NCBI GenBank assembly: GCA_024398835.1 | Contig: JAKSIK010000011.1 | Location: forward strand, 23,092 to 87,091 | Length of the DNA: 64,000 nucleotides | Direction: 5' to 3' | Source: Fibrobacter sp. | GTDB taxonomy: Bacteria > Fibrobacterota > Fibrobacteria > Fibrobacterales > Fibrobacteraceae | Part shown: positions 17,918-26,510 of the stretch, piece by piece | Layout of the letters: every line of letters begins with the position of its first letter | Numbering within the stretch: the stretch's first letter is position 1 | Position numbers and translations under genes: made by a program | The notes under the pieces: generated by a model | What the model was told of the DNA's origin: nothing | The model's input: the letters and a program-made list of their open reading frames with translations, nothing else | Databases searched by the model: none

Positions 17918-19249
17918 ATGTTTTCCATCGATTTTTTCACGAAAGAAACCGCCACATCCTCCTTTGTGCAAGATGTGCTTTCTTCCGTGAACTACGATTT
18001 GGAAATTCATACCGAAAGCTACCCCCGACGTAAATCAGCCAATAAAATCCAAACCTCCCCCATCGTCATTTGGGATTTGGATTCCTTCCCTGAGGAAAGC
18101 GCCTCCGCGCTCTTGCTCCTCCGCGAAGAAAATCCAGGCTCCATGATTCTCGCCTACGCGAAAAATCCGGAGCCCTACACCAGCCGCCCCGAAAAACTTT
18201 TCGACATCATTCTCTCCACCGAGGCGGTACAACTCCACCTCATGAGCAAAATCTCCAAGCTGCGGGAAATCCTCGCCGCCAGGGAAACCTTCCAGGAGCG
18301 CATGAGCCATCTGGTGGGGAAAAGCGACGCCATGCAGGGCTTGCGAAAAACGGTGGAACGCGCCATCCTGAACAACGGGCCAGTCCTCATCCAAGGGGAA
18401 AGCGGCGTCGGCAAAGACCTCATCGCCCGCGCCATCGCCTGCATGTACGACAAGTTTGTGGTGGTGAACTGCAGCGCCATTCCCGACGCTCTTTTTGAGA
18501 GCGAACTCTTCGGCCACACCCGCGGAGCCTTCACAGGAGCGCAAAGTGAACGCATCGGGCTTTTTGAAGAAGCTGATGGCGGGGCCATCTTTTTGGATGA
18601 GATTGGCGACATGCCTCTCCACGCCCAGGTAAAACTTCTTCGCGTCATCCAAAACCATGAAATCCGACCTATTGGGGCCAACAAGACGAAGCATATCGAC
18701 GTGCGAATTATTGCCGCCACCAATCGGGACCTGCGTGAAGAAATTCTAGAGAAGCGCTTCCGCGAAGATCTCTACTACCGCCTCAATGTGATTCCCGTTC
18801 ATCTTTCGCCACTGCGGGAACGGAAGGAAGACATCGAGGATTTGGCCAACTACTTCATCAAGCAATACGCCCCTGCCGGCGAGCCCTACAGCCTTTCTCC
18901 AGAGGCGCTGCAAAAACTGCAAGAGCATCACTGGCCAGGCAACATCCGCGAGCTGGAAAACGTCATTCAGCAAGCGCTCTGCTTCAACGACCCAGGCGTG
19001 CTACAGCCTGAAGATTTCAGGATTGATGAATGGAATGAAGTCGCTGCGGGCGAATCTTCCGCCACCTCTCGCGCCGCCAACTACGAAGAGTTCCGCAACC
19101 TCCAGCTGGAAGAGGAACGGGATTACCTCATCAAGCACATCCGCCGGAACAACAAATCCATCAGCAAGACGGCGCAAAAACTGGGAATGCTCCGCACAGC
19201 CCTCTACAATCGCCTCACCCGTTTGGGCATCGACATCAAAAATATCTGA
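17918..19249 (+). CDS. Sigma-54-dependent activator, degenerate receiver
   Basis: 443 residues of NtrC-type architecture. Residues 1-120 look like a receiver domain (IVIWDLDSFPEE may hold the aspartate), but the usual N-terminal acidic pair is missing, so phosphorylation is doubtful. Residues about 130-365 are the AAA+ domain: GESGVGKDLIARA (Walker A), GAFTGA (sigma-54 contact loop), GGAIFLDEIGDM (Walker B) and RFREDLYYRLNV. The C-terminus (RRNNKSISKTAQKLGMLRTAL) is a Fis-type helix-turn-helix. It should remodel sigma-54 RNA polymerase at enhancer-bound promoters. No sensor kinase is adjacent. Confidence 0.9.
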   Translation: MFSIDFFTKETATSSFVQDVLSSVNYDLEIHTESYPRRKSANKIQTSPIVIWDLDSFPEESASALLLLREENPGSMILAYAKNPEPYTSRPEKLFDIILSTEAVQLHLMSKISKLREILAARETFQERMSHLVGKSDAMQGLRKTVERAILNNGPVLIQGESGVGKDLIARAIACMYDKFVVVNCSAIPDALFESELFGHTRGAFTGAQSERIGLFEEADGGAIFLDEIGDMPLHAQVKLLRVIQNHEIRPIGANKTKHIDVRIIAATNRDLREEILEKRFREDLYYRLNVIPVHLSPLRERKEDIEDLANYFIKQYAPAGEPYSLSPEALQKLQEHHWPGNIRELENVIQQALCFNDPGVLQPEDFRIDEWNEVAAGESSATSRAANYEEFRNLQLEEERDYLIKHIRRNNKSISKTAQKLGMLRTALYNRLTRLGIDIKNI

Positions 19250-19279
19250 ACGGACTAAAACCGTTCCACCTTGAAGCCC
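19247..19279. repeat. 33-bp direct repeat, left copy
   Basis: It matches 20681-20713 at 32 of 33 positions (core ACTAAAACCGTTCCACCTTG). In the right copy it encodes the C-terminal GFKVERF of the TraB-like protein. Here it lies right after the sigma-54 gene and also reads as a short GFKVERF-stop on the minus strand. The pair brackets the DUF4143 ATPase gene. Confidence 0.8.
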
Positions 19280-19283
19280 ACGT

Positions 19284-20534
19284 TCAAATATGCAAGCTGG
19301 ACTCGTCAAGGAGAAAATCAAAAAGGTTCATGACAACAACGCCATTCTCATCCTGGTGCTTTTTTACAGGGTCGTTCGTGATGATAAACTTTAGAAACGA
19401 GTCGTCAATCCGTCTAAGCGAATTCAGTTCCTGGCGCCGTTTCTCTTCGGAAGGAATGTGCCACGCGGACTGGATGTAGCAACGCTTGCTTCCCTTATAA
19501 CAAACAAAGTCAACCTCAAGTTGCTTACGAACAAGTTTACCAAACTCCTTAACAAAATGCGTCACGACACCCACATCAACAGAAAAGCCGCGAATGCATA
19601 ATTCGTTATAAATCAAGTTTTCTACAAGGTGGGTCGATTCCTGTTGGCGGAAATCCAGCCTGGCGTTGCGGAGGCCCAAATCTTCAAAATAAAACTTAGC
19701 GGGAGTATCTATATAGCGCCTTCCCTTGATGTCGTAGCGTATAGCCTTTTTCACCAGGAACACATCCTGCAAAATTTCAAGATAGGACTTGATGGTGGGT
19801 TGAGAAATCTTGGAATGCTTTACGGACTTGAAGGTGTTCTCCAGTTTCGACGGATTGGTAAACCCGCCTATGGATGATGCGACCACATCAATCAATTCTG
19901 CAAGTTCATCGCTATTCTTGATTTTATAGCGCTCCTCAATATCAGAAAGATAAGTCTTCTGAAACAGGTTCTTGAGGTAGTCCATCTTGGCACTGTCATC
20001 GGGCATATCGAACAACTTGGGCATACCCCCATAGGTAAGATACTCCGCAAGGCCACTAGCATTGTCACCGGCAAAAGCCGACATGAACTCGCGAAAACTC
20101 AGGGGGGAAATCTTTATTTCTTCGCCGCGACCCCTGAATTCAGTTGCCACATCCCTTGAGAGGAACCTGGAGTTGGAACCCGTCACATAGATATCCACGT
20201 TACTTTTTTTCAGGTAACTGTTAAGGACATCTTCAAATTCATCCACCAATTGGACCTCATCCAAAAGCACATAGTACATGTTCTTGTCCACAATACGGCT
20301 ATCAATAAAGGCCATGAGGGCATCCGGATTACGAAGATCCTTGTTATGGCGGTCTTCCAAATCAACCTTGACGATATGGTCCCTGGAGACACCCGAAATC
20401 TCAAGGTAATTACAGAACAGTTCAAAAAGCAGGTAAGATTTTCCACAGCGGCGAACCCCAGTGACAATCTTAATCATCCCGTTATGCCTGCTAGAAATCA
20501 GGCGCTTTAGATACAAGTCTCTGCTTATTCTCAT
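19284..20534 (-). CDS. AAA ATPase with DUF4143 domain
   Basis: 416 residues. The AAA_14-type ATPase has Walker A TGVRRCGKSYLL near residues 25-36, Walker B YYVLLDEVQLVDEF near 87-100, and sensor YVTGSNSRFLS. The C-terminal DUF4143 region (about 210-360, with KFYFEDLGLRNA and EVDFVC) is seen in many copies in anaerobes and has a nuclease-like core in some members. Function is unknown; roles in genome maintenance or mobile-element control have been suggested. A 33-bp direct repeat brackets the gene, which suggests insertion as a unit between the sigma-54 activator and the TraB gene. Confidence 0.85.
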   Translation of the reverse strand: MRISRDLYLKRLISSRHNGMIKIVTGVRRCGKSYLLFELFCNYLEISGVSRDHIVKVDLEDRHNKDLRNPDALMAFIDSRIVDKNMYYVLLDEVQLVDEFEDVLNSYLKKSNVDIYVTGSNSRFLSRDVATEFRGRGEEIKISPLSFREFMSAFAGDNASGLAEYLTYGGMPKLFDMPDDSAKMDYLKNLFQKTYLSDIEERYKIKNSDELAELIDVVASSIGGFTNPSKLENTFKSVKHSKISQPTIKSYLEILQDVFLVKKAIRYDIKGRRYIDTPAKFYFEDLGLRNARLDFRQQESTHLVENLIYNELCIRGFSVDVGVVTHFVKEFGKLVRKQLEVDFVCYKGSKRCYIQSAWHIPSEEKRRQELNSLRRIDDSFLKFIITNDPVKKHQDENGVVVMNLFDFLLDESSLHI

Positions 20535-20680
20535 ACTTTACTTTTTTGCATATATTGTACTTTTCTAAAGCAAATATACTTAAAAACGAAGGAAAACGCA
20601 ATAAGTTTATTTTAGATTTTTGCATATTTATGCATTTTTCTAAAACACGCAGTAATTGTCCACCAACCCATTACTTGTTT

Positions 20681-20713
20681 TGAACGCACTAAAACCGTTC
20701 CACCTTGAAGCCC
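20681..20713. repeat. 33-bp direct repeat, right copy
   Basis: Right-hand partner of 19247-19279, with one mismatch (C for G at position 7). It overlaps the last codons and stop of the TraB-like gene. Confidence 0.8.
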
Positions 20714-21594
20714 TTCTGCTTCAAGAGTTCCAGCACGTTTCTCTCATCCAGAACCAGGTGGGCCGTTCCAATGATAATGAAAATGGAGCGATTTTCTTTC
20801 AGGAATTGTCCGATGGATTCCGCCATCTTTTGGTTGCGATTGGAATAGACGTTCTTCTCCATTTCCGCTTCGTACTTTTCATTATCCGGCGAAGTTTCTC
20901 CATCGTTCATGGCAGCATTCAGCAGCGAATCATTCCCCGTTTTCCAGGCCCGCTTGATTTGCGTTACCATGGAATCCAGATTCGCAATCTCTCGCAACGT
21001 AGATTTCAAATAGTAAACTCCCAGAGAATCATCTTCCGATTTTCCGGACAATGAACTGATTTGTTCTTCCGCTGTTTCAAGCCCCACAATGGGCATGCCG
21101 CGCATCGCCGCACTATCCAGCATCACAGCGTCAATGCCATAACTGGGGTCTATTCCCGTCCGCTGAATGGCTATGGCGCTTAAGGTCATTGCCGCCATCC
21201 AGGGCCGCATCATCAAAAGAGTCGCACTCGGAAAGTTCCAAGCTGCACAAATGCTGTCCACCGTTTTCCAAATGTTCTTCTCAATCACGTCGGGCAAGCG
21301 CTTTCCCTTCGGCAAAAGTCCTTGCTTTGCTGATGTTTTTGCAATCTCCGTAGAGATAGAATCATTGGACACATCGATTTCCACCGCCAATTCCGCAGAG
21401 GAATCAAAGGCTTGCTCAATCACTTTCGGCAGCGGATAGAAGGAGGAATCGCCAAAATGGATACTGCCCAAAATCCACACATGGGAATCGCTGTCGCTCA
21501 CCTTCCAGAAGAAGTGCTTTCCAGGGTCCGCGGCGCCACACCACACCGCAAACAAAAGCACCATCAGCGCGCAAACGCAGTGCCGATTCTTCAT
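20689..21594 (-). CDS. TraB/GumN-family secreted protein
   Basis: 301 residues with an N-terminal signal (LMVLLFAVWCGAA). Family marks are FFWKVSDSDSHVWILGSIHFGDSSFYPLP near residues 28-56, LAVEIDV, the middle MRPWMAAMTL, and the C-terminal IIIGTAHLVLDERNVLELLKQKGFKVERF. TraB/GumN proteins are putative metal-dependent enzymes related to TIKI proteases; here it should act outside the inner membrane. Its start overlaps the end of the ABC ATPase gene by 4 bp, so it belongs to that operon. Substrate unknown. Confidence 0.8.
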   Translation of the reverse strand: MKNRHCVCALMVLLFAVWCGAADPGKHFFWKVSDSDSHVWILGSIHFGDSSFYPLPKVIEQAFDSSAELAVEIDVSNDSISTEIAKTSAKQGLLPKGKRLPDVIEKNIWKTVDSICAAWNFPSATLLMMRPWMAAMTLSAIAIQRTGIDPSYGIDAVMLDSAAMRGMPIVGLETAEEQISSLSGKSEDDSLGVYYLKSTLREIANLDSMVTQIKRAWKTGNDSLLNAAMNDGETSPDNEKYEAEMEKNVYSNRNQKMAESIGQFLKENRSIFIIIGTAHLVLDERNVLELLKQKGFKVERF

Positions 21595-22370
21595 ACGATT
21601 TCCTCCTCCGTCCAGCGGAGAAGCCCATGAGCTCTTGCTTCCGCAGCTGTATCCACTTGGATACAGCCTTTATCAATCACCATCATGCGATTGCAGTATT
21701 TTTCCGCATATTCGATGGAATGGGTAGAAACAAGAATTCCCATCTTCCGTTCTGCCGCCAAAGTGCGGAGCATTTTGAACAAATGATGGCTGTGAGGAAC
21801 ATCTAAAAAAGCGTCAGGTTCATCCAACAATAAAATCTGAACCTGCTGCGCCAAGGCCTCCGCCAGATAAACGCGGCTCCGTTCCCCATCGCTGAGTTCT
21901 GCGACAGCTCTGTTTGCAAATGCAGTCATTCCCACCGTAGCAAGGGCATCATCCACAATCCGCCCATCTTCTGCCAAGCGGCCATCCAGGAAGTTGGAAT
22001 AAGGTGTGCGGCCAAGGCCCACAAATTCCCGAACCGTCATTCGCGAGGGGACCATATTCCCCATCCGCACCAAGGCGATTTTTTTCGCTCGTTCCCGGAG
22101 CGGCATGTTTACGACGCCCTCAATTTCAAAGGCGCCCGAAAGGGGTTGGACAAAGCCTGCCAAAGTTTTCAAAAGTGTACTTTTACCACTGCCATTTGCG
22201 CCCACCACTGCAACAACTTCGCCTGCAGACAAAGTAAAATCCAGCGGCGCGGCCAGCGCGGGCGCGGCACCCACAGCATCCGAGGTACCCGCGATAGCCG
22301 CGGCACCCGAAACCTTCCCATACCCGAACTCCAGTTTTTTGCATTGCAGAAGAGGAACTTCGTTTGTCAT
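21591..22370 (-). CDS. ABC importer ATPase, FecCD/BtuCD type
   Basis: 259 residues: Walker A GANGSGKST, signature LSDGERSRVYLAEAL, Walker B ILLLDEPDAFLD and the H-loop STHS. This is the ATPase of an importer of the iron-siderophore, heme or cobalamin class, since the partner permease is FecCD-like. An Ala-rich insertion of about 20 residues (GAAAIAGTSDAVGAAPALAA) sits between the first strand and the core and is unusual. Its start overlaps the permease stop (ATGA). No substrate-binding protein gene is next to it. Confidence 0.88.
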   Translation of the reverse strand: MTNEVPLLQCKKLEFGYGKVSGAAAIAGTSDAVGAAPALAAPLDFTLSAGEVVAVVGANGSGKSTLLKTLAGFVQPLSGAFEIEGVVNMPLRERAKKIALVRMGNMVPSRMTVREFVGLGRTPYSNFLDGRLAEDGRIVDDALATVGMTAFANRAVAELSDGERSRVYLAEALAQQVQILLLDEPDAFLDVPHSHHLFKMLRTLAAERKMGILVSTHSIEYAEKYCNRMMVIDKGCIQVDTAAEARAHGLLRWTEEEIV

Positions 22371-23302
22371 AAACGTCCCTCCCTACCGCTACGCAACAAA
22401 ACCCAGAGAATCACAGGAACGCCTACAATGCTAAGGGTCGCATTCAAAGGAATGGTGGGGAAAAGTCCCGCCAGCAAAGCCAAATCCGCACCGCACAACA
22501 TCACGCCCGGAATCAGCACCCGATGGTTCGTAGTGTGAAATAGCAGATAAGTTAAATGGGGAACCGCAATGCCGATAAAAGCAACGGGCCCGCAGAAAGC
22601 CGTCACCGCAGCCGCCAGAATGGAGGCGCCCAACAGCACGCATTTCTTCTGCACTGCAACAGAGAGCCCGAGACCGCGGGCAAAATCGTCCCCCAGCCTC
22701 GCTCCATTCAAGTACCGGAGGCAAGAGACTATTAGGAGAAGCCCAACAGCAACCGCCACCGCAAAAATCCAGATGTTCGAAGGAGTGAGCCGGCCAAAAC
22801 TGCCCATGCCCCAGGAGATGTACATCCGGAGGGATTCCGCGTCGCTCCCCGCAATGAGAAGGCTCACCAGCGCATCGATGAAGTAGCCAATGAGAAGCCC
22901 CGCTACCAGCAACACGGAATTGCGCTCAAATTTGGAAGCAATCCAGAAAATGATGACGGTTACAGCCAGAGCGCCCAAGGAGGCCGCCGTAAGCACGCCG
23001 AAATTTCCAAAGCTGAAGCCCGCCAGCAGCGCCAGCGCCACGCCAAGGCTAGCGCCATTGCTAATGCCCAGCACAAAAGGACCCGCCAAAGGATTGCGAA
23101 AAAGTGTCTGGAGGGAAAGGCCCGAAACAGAGAGAGCCGCACCTGCAAGAACGGCAGCCACCAACCGCGGAACCCGGAGTTTCCAAAGAACCGTGGCAAA
23201 CATATCGGAGTCCAAATCAACAGGACCAATACACAACGTTCCTGCCATTAGCAAAACGGCAAGAACAACAAGCACCCCAAAACAAATGATACGGCGGACC
23301 AC
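22367..23302 (-). CDS. FecCD-family ABC permease
   Basis: 311 residues with about nine or ten membrane segments. FecCD marks: VPRLVAAVLAGAALSVSGLSLQTLFRNPLAGPFVLGIS near residues 43-80, LLVAGLLIGYFIDALVSL, and FCGPVAFIGIAVPHL with H..LIPG in the last third. It forms the inner-membrane channel for a metal chelate or corrinoid, with the overlapping ATPase gene. The upstream gene on the same strand encodes a Pro/Ala-rich secreted protein, 8 bp away. Confidence 0.9.
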   Translation of the reverse strand: MVRRIICFGVLVVLAVLLMAGTLCIGPVDLDSDMFATVLWKLRVPRLVAAVLAGAALSVSGLSLQTLFRNPLAGPFVLGISNGASLGVALALLAGFSFGNFGVLTAASLGALAVTVIIFWIASKFERNSVLLVAGLLIGYFIDALVSLLIAGSDAESLRMYISWGMGSFGRLTPSNIWIFAVAVAVGLLLIVSCLRYLNGARLGDDFARGLGLSVAVQKKCVLLGASILAAAVTAFCGPVAFIGIAVPHLTYLLFHTTNHRVLIPGVMLCGADLALLAGLFPTIPLNATLSIVGVPVILWVLLRSGREGRL

Positions 23303-23310
23303 AATGGCCC

Positions 23311-24270
23311 CTACTTCTTTCCTTTCGCCTTTTCCAATTCCTTGGCGTACTCGGCAGAAGCTTTTTCATCCTTGATGTAGAATTCCGGCGGAACGTTATC
23401 AAAGCCCTGGAGGGCGTTGAGCCAGTTGTCGTTCAAATCGCGGAATTCAAGTTTTTTCAAGTTGTAGCGCAGGGTATCACCTCCAAGAATCTTGAAGGAG
23501 ATAAAGTCCCAACGAATCACATTACGATCCTTGAACACCTCGCGGCTCACCATGGAAGTGTCGTTGTCGAAACGATATTTGGCCTTGTAAGTATACTCGC
23601 CCGTCATCTGGTAGCGGCCAGAATCGGAATACGTGCGGGTCACACCATAAAGAGTATCGTTCATTCCAAAGCGGAGTTCCGCATCGCGGAAGGCATGGCC
23701 ATGAGCCACAATCGCCGTGCGCCACACGCCAAAAACCAGTTCCTTCATCGCCTTCTGGAACACGGTGTCCTGCTTCCAGTGGTCGAAGTTGCTCTTGTCG
23801 TAACGGGCGCGCTTTACATACTTGCCTTCCAAAATGAGCTTGCGAACGCTATCGGCCTTGGCCTTGGCAATGCTATCCGTATTCTGCTTCATGGGGACAG
23901 CCGCCAATCCCTGGTCCATGGAATCCAGTTTGGCCTGAATCATTTCGTCCAAAACAGAGGTGGCGCCACGAGGTGCGACTACTTCGGAATCCACCGGAAC
24001 TACAGGAGCCTGGGTTACGGGAAGAGGTTGAGCGGGGGTTGCCGGTTGGGCTTGTTCTGCCGGGGCAGGTTCCGCTGCCGGAGCTGGTTCTGCAGCTGGT
24101 GCGGGTTCCGCTGCCGGTTGAGCGGCAGGCTGCGCCGGTGATGCAGCAACGGGAGCAGCGGGAGCTACGGGTGCAGGTGCAGCCGCAGGTGCCGGTTCCT
24201 GTGCAAAAACAAATCCCACAAATACAATGGAAAGTACAGAAACAATGCGCTTGTAAGTCGACAAAATCAT
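23311..24270 (-). CDS. Secreted Pro/Ala-rich protein, unknown
   Basis: 319 residues from the ATG at 24270, which has AGGAG five bases upstream. A signal peptide (SVLSIVFVGFVFA) is followed by about 75 residues of repeated PAPAAEPAPA-type low complexity, a typical periplasm-spanning or wall-crossing spacer. The remaining 210 residues, with many charged and aromatic positions (DHWKQDTVFQKAMKELVFGVW, MTGEYTYKAKYRFDND), are not recognised. The position, first in a minus-strand run with the FecCD permease, ATPase and TraB genes, suggests a part in the same uptake process. It has no evident substrate-binding-protein fold. Confidence 0.7.
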   Translation of the reverse strand: MILSTYKRIVSVLSIVFVGFVFAQEPAPAAAPAPVAPAAPVAASPAQPAAQPAAEPAPAAEPAPAAEPAPAEQAQPATPAQPLPVTQAPVVPVDSEVVAPRGATSVLDEMIQAKLDSMDQGLAAVPMKQNTDSIAKAKADSVRKLILEGKYVKRARYDKSNFDHWKQDTVFQKAMKELVFGVWRTAIVAHGHAFRDAELRFGMNDTLYGVTRTYSDSGRYQMTGEYTYKAKYRFDNDTSMVSREVFKDRNVIRWDFISFKILGGDTLRYNLKKLEFRDLNDNWLNALQGFDNVPPEFYIKDEKASAEYAKELEKAKGKK

Positions 24271-24339
24271 CACTCCTAAATCTAGTTAATGAATTTTCAA
24301 AAGTTAAACCACCCCCTCAAAACACCCTTAAAACATGTC

Positions 24340-24345
24340 TATATT
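24340..24345 (+). promoter_or_regulatory. Leaderless -10 element, TATATT-N6-ATG
   Basis: TATATT, then TGAGTC, then the nspC ATG at 24352. The hexamer plus the following TG resembles the extended motif seen throughout the window. No ribosome site is present. Confidence 0.65.
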
Positions 24346-24351
24346 TGAGTC

Positions 24352-25479
24352 ATGCTGGATTACACGCAAATACCAAGCCCCTGTTTTGTTCTGGACGAAG
24401 CCAGGCTCCGTCGCAACATGGAAATTTTGAACGATATTCAAGCGCGGGCAAACGTGAAAATCATCTGCGCGCTGAAGGGCTACAGTTTTTGGCGGAGTTT
24501 TCCCATCATCGCGGAATACCTCCCGGGGGCGACTGCTTCCAGCCTCAACGAGGCGCGGCTTGCCAAAGAGGAGATGGGCAAAGAAGTGCACGTCTTCGCA
24601 CCCGTATACAGCGATGACGAAATCGATGAAATTCTGGGCCTAGCGGACCACATCACCTTCAACAGTTTCAGCCAGTGGAAGCGCTTCAAAGACCGCACCC
24701 TCAAGGCGAAAGTCAGTCCGGGAATCCGCGTGAATCCGCAATTTTCCACAGTGGAAACGGACATCTACAATCCCTGCGGAAAATACTCCCGGCTTGGAGT
24801 GACCGAGGCCGAGTTCCAGCCGGAACTTTTGGACGGGATCGAGGGATTGCATTTTCACGCCCTCTGCGAGCAGGATGCCGATGCTCTGGAAGGGGTTCTC
24901 GACGCCTTTGAAAAGCATTTTGGAAAATACATCGACCAGATGAGGTGGGTCAACTTTGGCGGAGGCCATCACATCACCCGCAAGGACTACCATCGGGACG
25001 ATTTGGTCCGCATCCTCAACGATTTTCACGCAAGGCATCCGGGAGTCCAAATCATTCTGGAACCTGGAGAAGCCGTAGGTTGGCAAACCGGAGAACTTGT
25101 CGCGACGGTAGAAGACATCGTCCACAACGAGATGGACATCGCCATCCTGAATGTTTCCATCAGCGCCCACATGCCGGACTGCCTGGAAATGCCTTACCGC
25201 CCAGTGATTACAGGAGCAGCCCTCCCCGGCGAAAAGAAGTTTACATACAAAATAACAGGCGGGACATGCCTGGCCGGCGACCAATTGGGAGACTACTCCT
25301 TTGACGCACCGCTAAAAGTCGGCGACCGCATCATCTTCGAAGACATGATTCACTACACCATGGTGAAAACAACCTTCTTCAATGGCGTTCGTCACCCGAG
25401 CATCGGCATGTTTGATTTAAACGAAAAGTTCCACCTGTTGCACAAGTTTACCTACGAGCAGTTCAAAGACAAGCTGTAA
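24352..25479 (+). CDS. nspC: Carboxynorspermidine decarboxylase
   Basis: 375 residues. A PLP-dependent fold-III decarboxylase that converts carboxynorspermidine or carboxyspermidine to (nor)spermidine. Lys42 in CALKGYSFWRSFP is the expected cofactor lysine. SRLGVT, GLHFHALCEQ, WVNFGGGHHITR, LEPGEAVGW and NVSISAHMPDCLEMPYRP are typical. GGTCLAGD supplies the active-site Cys loop. The partner carboxynorspermidine synthase is not in this window. A leaderless promoter precedes it. Confidence 0.92.
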   Translation: MLDYTQIPSPCFVLDEARLRRNMEILNDIQARANVKIICALKGYSFWRSFPIIAEYLPGATASSLNEARLAKEEMGKEVHVFAPVYSDDEIDEILGLADHITFNSFSQWKRFKDRTLKAKVSPGIRVNPQFSTVETDIYNPCGKYSRLGVTEAEFQPELLDGIEGLHFHALCEQDADALEGVLDAFEKHFGKYIDQMRWVNFGGGHHITRKDYHRDDLVRILNDFHARHPGVQIILEPGEAVGWQTGELVATVEDIVHNEMDIAILNVSISAHMPDCLEMPYRPVITGAALPGEKKFTYKITGGTCLAGDQLGDYSFDAPLKVGDRIIFEDMIHYTMVKTTFFNGVRHPSIGMFDLNEKFHLLHKFTYEQFKDKL

Positions 25480-25529
25480 GATGTATTGAATGAAAACACC
25501 TGGTGTCGTAGTGGACGCCTAAATCATTA

Positions 25530-26087
25530 CTATTGCCAAATATCAATAAACATCGACTCCACTTCGTCTTGACAATCTTCGTTAAACACCTCTATACAGC
25601 CAAGCGATTTATAAAAAGAAACCGCTGATTCAAGTGGATGAAGAGTCAATAAGCGAACACCCGCTATTGACGACTTTCGAATCATTTGAAGCAATTTTTT
25701 GAACGCAACCGAGCCTATCCCCCGATTTTGCCAATCAAGCCTCACTCCAAATGCCAGCAACATAACCGACGGAAAATCTTCATTATATCCAGTATTTCGC
25801 AAATTTGCAGGCTTATTTTCATAGGAACCAAAAGAAAAACCAGAGTTCGCAATACTTGCTAGAGCAAGAATGTCATCTGGTTTGGCTTTTTTCACTAGTT
25901 TATAAGTTTTAGAAAAATGTTCTTCATCCTCGTTTGGAACCACGTTGCAAAAGAACGTATCCAAAGAAACGGGATCATCGTCCGCAGTCGGGTCAAACGG
26001 TGGAAAACAAAAATGTCTCCAAGAAGCAATAACTAAAAAATCTTCCTCTGTGCAAGGAAGTAAAGAAAAATCAGATGGTTGAAGCAT
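25530..26087 (-). CDS. GNAT-family acetyltransferase
   Basis: 185 residues. The acetyl-CoA site is seen as VRLDWQNRGIGSVAFKKLLQMI near residues 117-138, followed by LLTLHPLESAVSFYKSLGC. It should transfer an acetyl group from acetyl-CoA to an unknown acceptor. The gene is AT-rich and sits seven bases downstream of a 49-codon gene. That arrangement, a tiny upstream partner followed by a GNAT protein, recalls GNAT toxin-antitoxin pairs, but the small protein is not a recognisable ribbon-helix-helix antitoxin. Other possibility: a stand-alone metabolic acetyltransferase. Confidence 0.75.
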   Translation of the reverse strand: MLQPSDFSLLPCTEEDFLVIASWRHFCFPPFDPTADDDPVSLDTFFCNVVPNEDEEHFSKTYKLVKKAKPDDILALASIANSGFSFGSYENKPANLRNTGYNEDFPSVMLLAFGVRLDWQNRGIGSVAFKKLLQMIRKSSIAGVRLLTLHPLESAVSFYKSLGCIEVFNEDCQDEVESMFIDIWQ

Positions 26088-26094
26088 CCGCTTA

Positions 26095-26244
26095 CTAATT
26101 ATCAGGCTTGTCTATAATCGGGCGATCAACCACGGGGACTTTTATTTCGCCCCGAAGGTATTTCAAGACCCTCTCAACCTGCGAAGGCGGCACCACGACG
26201 GGTTTACTATTGGGGAATCCTGCCGGTTTGCAACGAATAGCCAT
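26095..26244 (-). CDS. 49-residue protein upstream of GNAT gene
   Basis: This short gene begins MAIRCKPAGFPNSKPVVV and ends VPVVDRPIIDKPDN. AAGGATAAG lies just before the ATG at 26244, and the stop is seven bases before the GNAT start, so the two are probably co-transcribed. The middle (PPSQVERVLKYLRGEI) could form one helix; the ends are Pro- and Lys-rich. Not recognised. A role as partner or antitoxin of the GNAT protein is inference from position and size. A TATATT element lies about 90 nt upstream, near 26336-26341. Confidence 0.6.
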   Translation of the reverse strand: MAIRCKPAGFPNSKPVVVPPSQVERVLKYLRGEIKVPVVDRPIIDKPDN

Positions 26245-26510
26245 AGCCTTATCCTTAATTTAAAGGTGAATCTATTAACTCTAGAGCAAGCACTAAACAG
26301 GTGAAAGCCCGGCAACGCTCAAAAAACCGGCGTGCCCATAATATACCAATTTATTTTATAAAAGGCAAGGGACGGGCTCACACGGAAAAGAGTTTGTCAC
26401 AAATGCAAATGGGCAGTCCGATTTACCTATTCCCTTTCGATCTGTTATGCGACTTACAGAGCATTTCATCAGTCCCCGATGAGAAGACGTAGAGCGAGAA
26501 TCTTGTCACT

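Noticed and set aside
26301..26492. 63-codon plus-strand frame
   Set aside because: No ribosome site, poor coding character and no partner; the region more likely holds the promoter of the small gene upstream of the GNAT gene.
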